Assembly (NCBI RefSeq): GCF_017313785.1
Contig: NZ_JAFLNL010000001.1
Coordinates: 1 to 64,000, forward strand
Reading direction: 5' to 3'
Length of the DNA stretch: 64,000 nt
From: Flagellimonas aurea
GTDB taxonomy: Bacteria > Bacteroidota > Bacteroidia > Flavobacteriales > Flavobacteriaceae
Shown here: positions 63,007-64,000 of the stretch, one piece after another
How positions within the stretch are numbered: the first letter of the stretch is position 1
Layout: each line of letters opens with the position of its first letter
Position numbers and translations under genes: made by a program
Notes under the pieces: model-generated
What the model saw: only the letters and a program-made list of their open reading frames with translations
Told to the model about the DNA's origin: nothing
The model's database searches: none

Positions 63007-64000
63007 ATGAAATATTTTTTACTGATTTTTGCCTTGTTGGCAACATCACTGAGCAGCGCCCAGCAATCCACGGGTAGCATTGTCGGTAAACTAACCGACC
63101 AAGAGTACAACAATGAGCCACTTGCTTTTGCCAATGTGGTAATTAAGGGGACCACTATTGGAACTACTTCCGATTTTGATGGCCTTTATGAAATTTCCGG
63201 GATTGCCCCGGGCACTTACATTTTAGTATATAGTTATTTAGGTTATGAAACCGTAGAAATTCCAAATGTAACAGTAGAAGCTGGAAAAGTTACTAGCGTA
63301 GATGTTCCAATGAGTGCTGGACAGGGAATGGCACTAGATGAAGTAGTAGTTACCACTGTAGCCAGGAAAGATTCCGAGACTGCCTTACTATTAGATCAAA
63401 AAAGAGCAATTGAAATAAAGGAAAGTATCGGCGCTGTAGAATTAGGAAATTTAGGAATCTCCGATGTAAAATCTGCCGCTACTAAAATCTCCGGTGTTAC
63501 TGAAAGTGAAGCTTCTGGAGATGTATTTGTTCGTGGTCTTGGAGATAGATATTTGACCACTACCTTTAATGGTCTTCCTATTCCATCCGATGACATCGAG
63601 AAAAAAAACATAGACCTTGGCTTGTTCCCAACTAGGGTAATCCAAAACGTGAGTATTAGCAAAACCTATTCTGCTACCACTTCTGCCGACCAAGCTTCCG
63701 GTAATATAAATATTGCCTCAAGGGAATTGTCCGGAACCAGTGAATTGGAAGTGGGTGTTTCCATTGGAGCCAACACCAATGCTATTGGCGATGGATCGGA
63801 CGGGCAAGGTTTTAAGGTAACAGCAAACTACGAAGATACCTCTCTCGGATTTTACGATACCGATATCGATATCAGAGATCAAATCACCAACCAATCATGG
63901 GACGCCAGTACCGTTGAAACGCCAGCCAATATGGGCGTCAACATTAGTGGTGGAAAATCCTTTTTTGACAACAAGTTCAAAGTGTTCGGTACATTGTCCA
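63007..64000 (+). CDS. TonB-dependent receptor, N-terminal part (runs off the window)
   Basis: The frame runs from the ATG at 63007 to the window end, at least 331 residues with no stop. It has a signal peptide (about 1-19, ending SSAQ) and a carboxypeptidase-like regulatory domain (GSIVGKLTD, PLAFANVVIKGTTIGTTSDF). A TonB-box-like DEVVVTTVARKDS leads into a plug with DVFVRGLGDRYLTTTFNG and GLFPTRVIQNVSISKTY. This is an OmpA/FecA-type receptor without the SusC plug pattern, and no SusD is visible. Its position next to a phoB-like regulator suggests a phosphate- or phosphonate-linked ligand. Confidence 0.9.
   Translation, partial: MKYFLLIFALLATSLSSAQQSTGSIVGKLTDQEYNNEPLAFANVVIKGTTIGTTSDFDGLYEISGIAPGTYILVYSYLGYETVEIPNVTVEAGKVTSVDVPMSAGQGMALDEVVVTTVARKDSETALLLDQKRAIEIKESIGAVELGNLGISDVKSAATKISGVTESEASGDVFVRGLGDRYLTTTFNGLPIPSDDIEKKNIDLGLFPTRVIQNVSISKTYSATTSADQASGNINIASRELSGTSELEVGVSIGANTNAIGDGSDGQGFKVTANYEDTSLGFYDTDIDIRDQITNQSWDASTVETPANMGVNISGGKSFFDNKFKVFGTLS

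Noticed and set aside
1..64000. CRISPR array, rRNA or tRNA genes, prophage
   Set aside because: No regular repeat-spacer pattern, no rRNA-like blocks and no cloverleaf with CCA-type ends were seen; no phage structural genes occur.

Overview
The window looks like chromosomal DNA from a marine-type Flavobacteriaceae bacterium, probably near Flagellimonas/Allomuricauda or Maribacter. This is inferred from gene content and protein style, not from a database search. Supporting signs are SusC/SusD outer-membrane transport, many lipoproteins with short lipoboxes, a LacI-regulated glycan-type locus, a mevalonate-pathway block with a UbiA-type geranylgeranyl transferase, few recognisable Shine-Dalgarno sites and at least one promoter resembling the Bacteroidetes type. 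I see no rRNA or tRNA genes, CRISPR array or intact mobile element. The only mobile trace is a transposase-like C-terminus at the left edge.

Layout. 1-388: transposase-like tail and decayed sequence. 389-6495: a DUF5916/CBM9-like outer-membrane protein, two large unrecognised lipoproteins and a small orphan protein lacking an ATG start. 6700-9314: a secreted GH43 enzyme and a zinc-ribbon methyltransferase. 9387-13371 (minus): RluB-type pseudouridine synthase, geranylgeranylglycerol-phosphate geranylgeranyltransferase-like enzyme, mevalonate kinase and diphosphomevalonate decarboxylase. 13465-18819: TspO, a DUF1697 protein, glycerol kinase plus glycerol facilitator, a YhiN-type flavoprotein and a glycerophosphodiester phosphodiesterase. 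Together GDPD, GlpF and GlpK would free, import and phosphorylate glycerol.

18873-36906: an accessory nutrient locus. A LacI regulator and a GH13 lipoprotein run left. SusC, SusD, two very large CRTAC1/FG-GAP lipoproteins, a vanadium-haloperoxidase/PAP2-like lipoprotein, an SRPBCC-GyrI-like protein and a propeller-like lipoprotein run right. A LacI-type operator and a candidate promoter lie between the arms, and a terminator follows susD.

36903-47645: signalling and envelope genes. They comprise a giant metallophosphatase / kinase-like / Omp85 fusion, an HD protein fused to a Pycsar-effector-like membrane domain, a GAF protein, a second metallophosphatase, a membrane-anchored AraC regulator and an acyltransferase. 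47727-56415: a secreted unknown, penicillin acylase, TPM protein, ABC exporter and a redox/Fe-S block (ferredoxin, ferredoxin-NADP reductase, NifU, Mrp). 56639-64000: amidase, alkyltransferase-like protein, LysE exporter, TrmB, a MurG-like glycosyltransferase, a PhoR/PhoB-like two-component pair and the start of a TonB-dependent receptor. The receptor's upstream region carries TAAC half-sites in 11-base register.

Most promising for novelty: the SusCD-CRTAC1-haloperoxidase operon, the phosphatase/kinase-like/Omp85 fusion, the HD-Pycsar-like protein beside a GAF protein, and the phased repeats before the final receptor. Residue positions are approximate unless a single residue is named.
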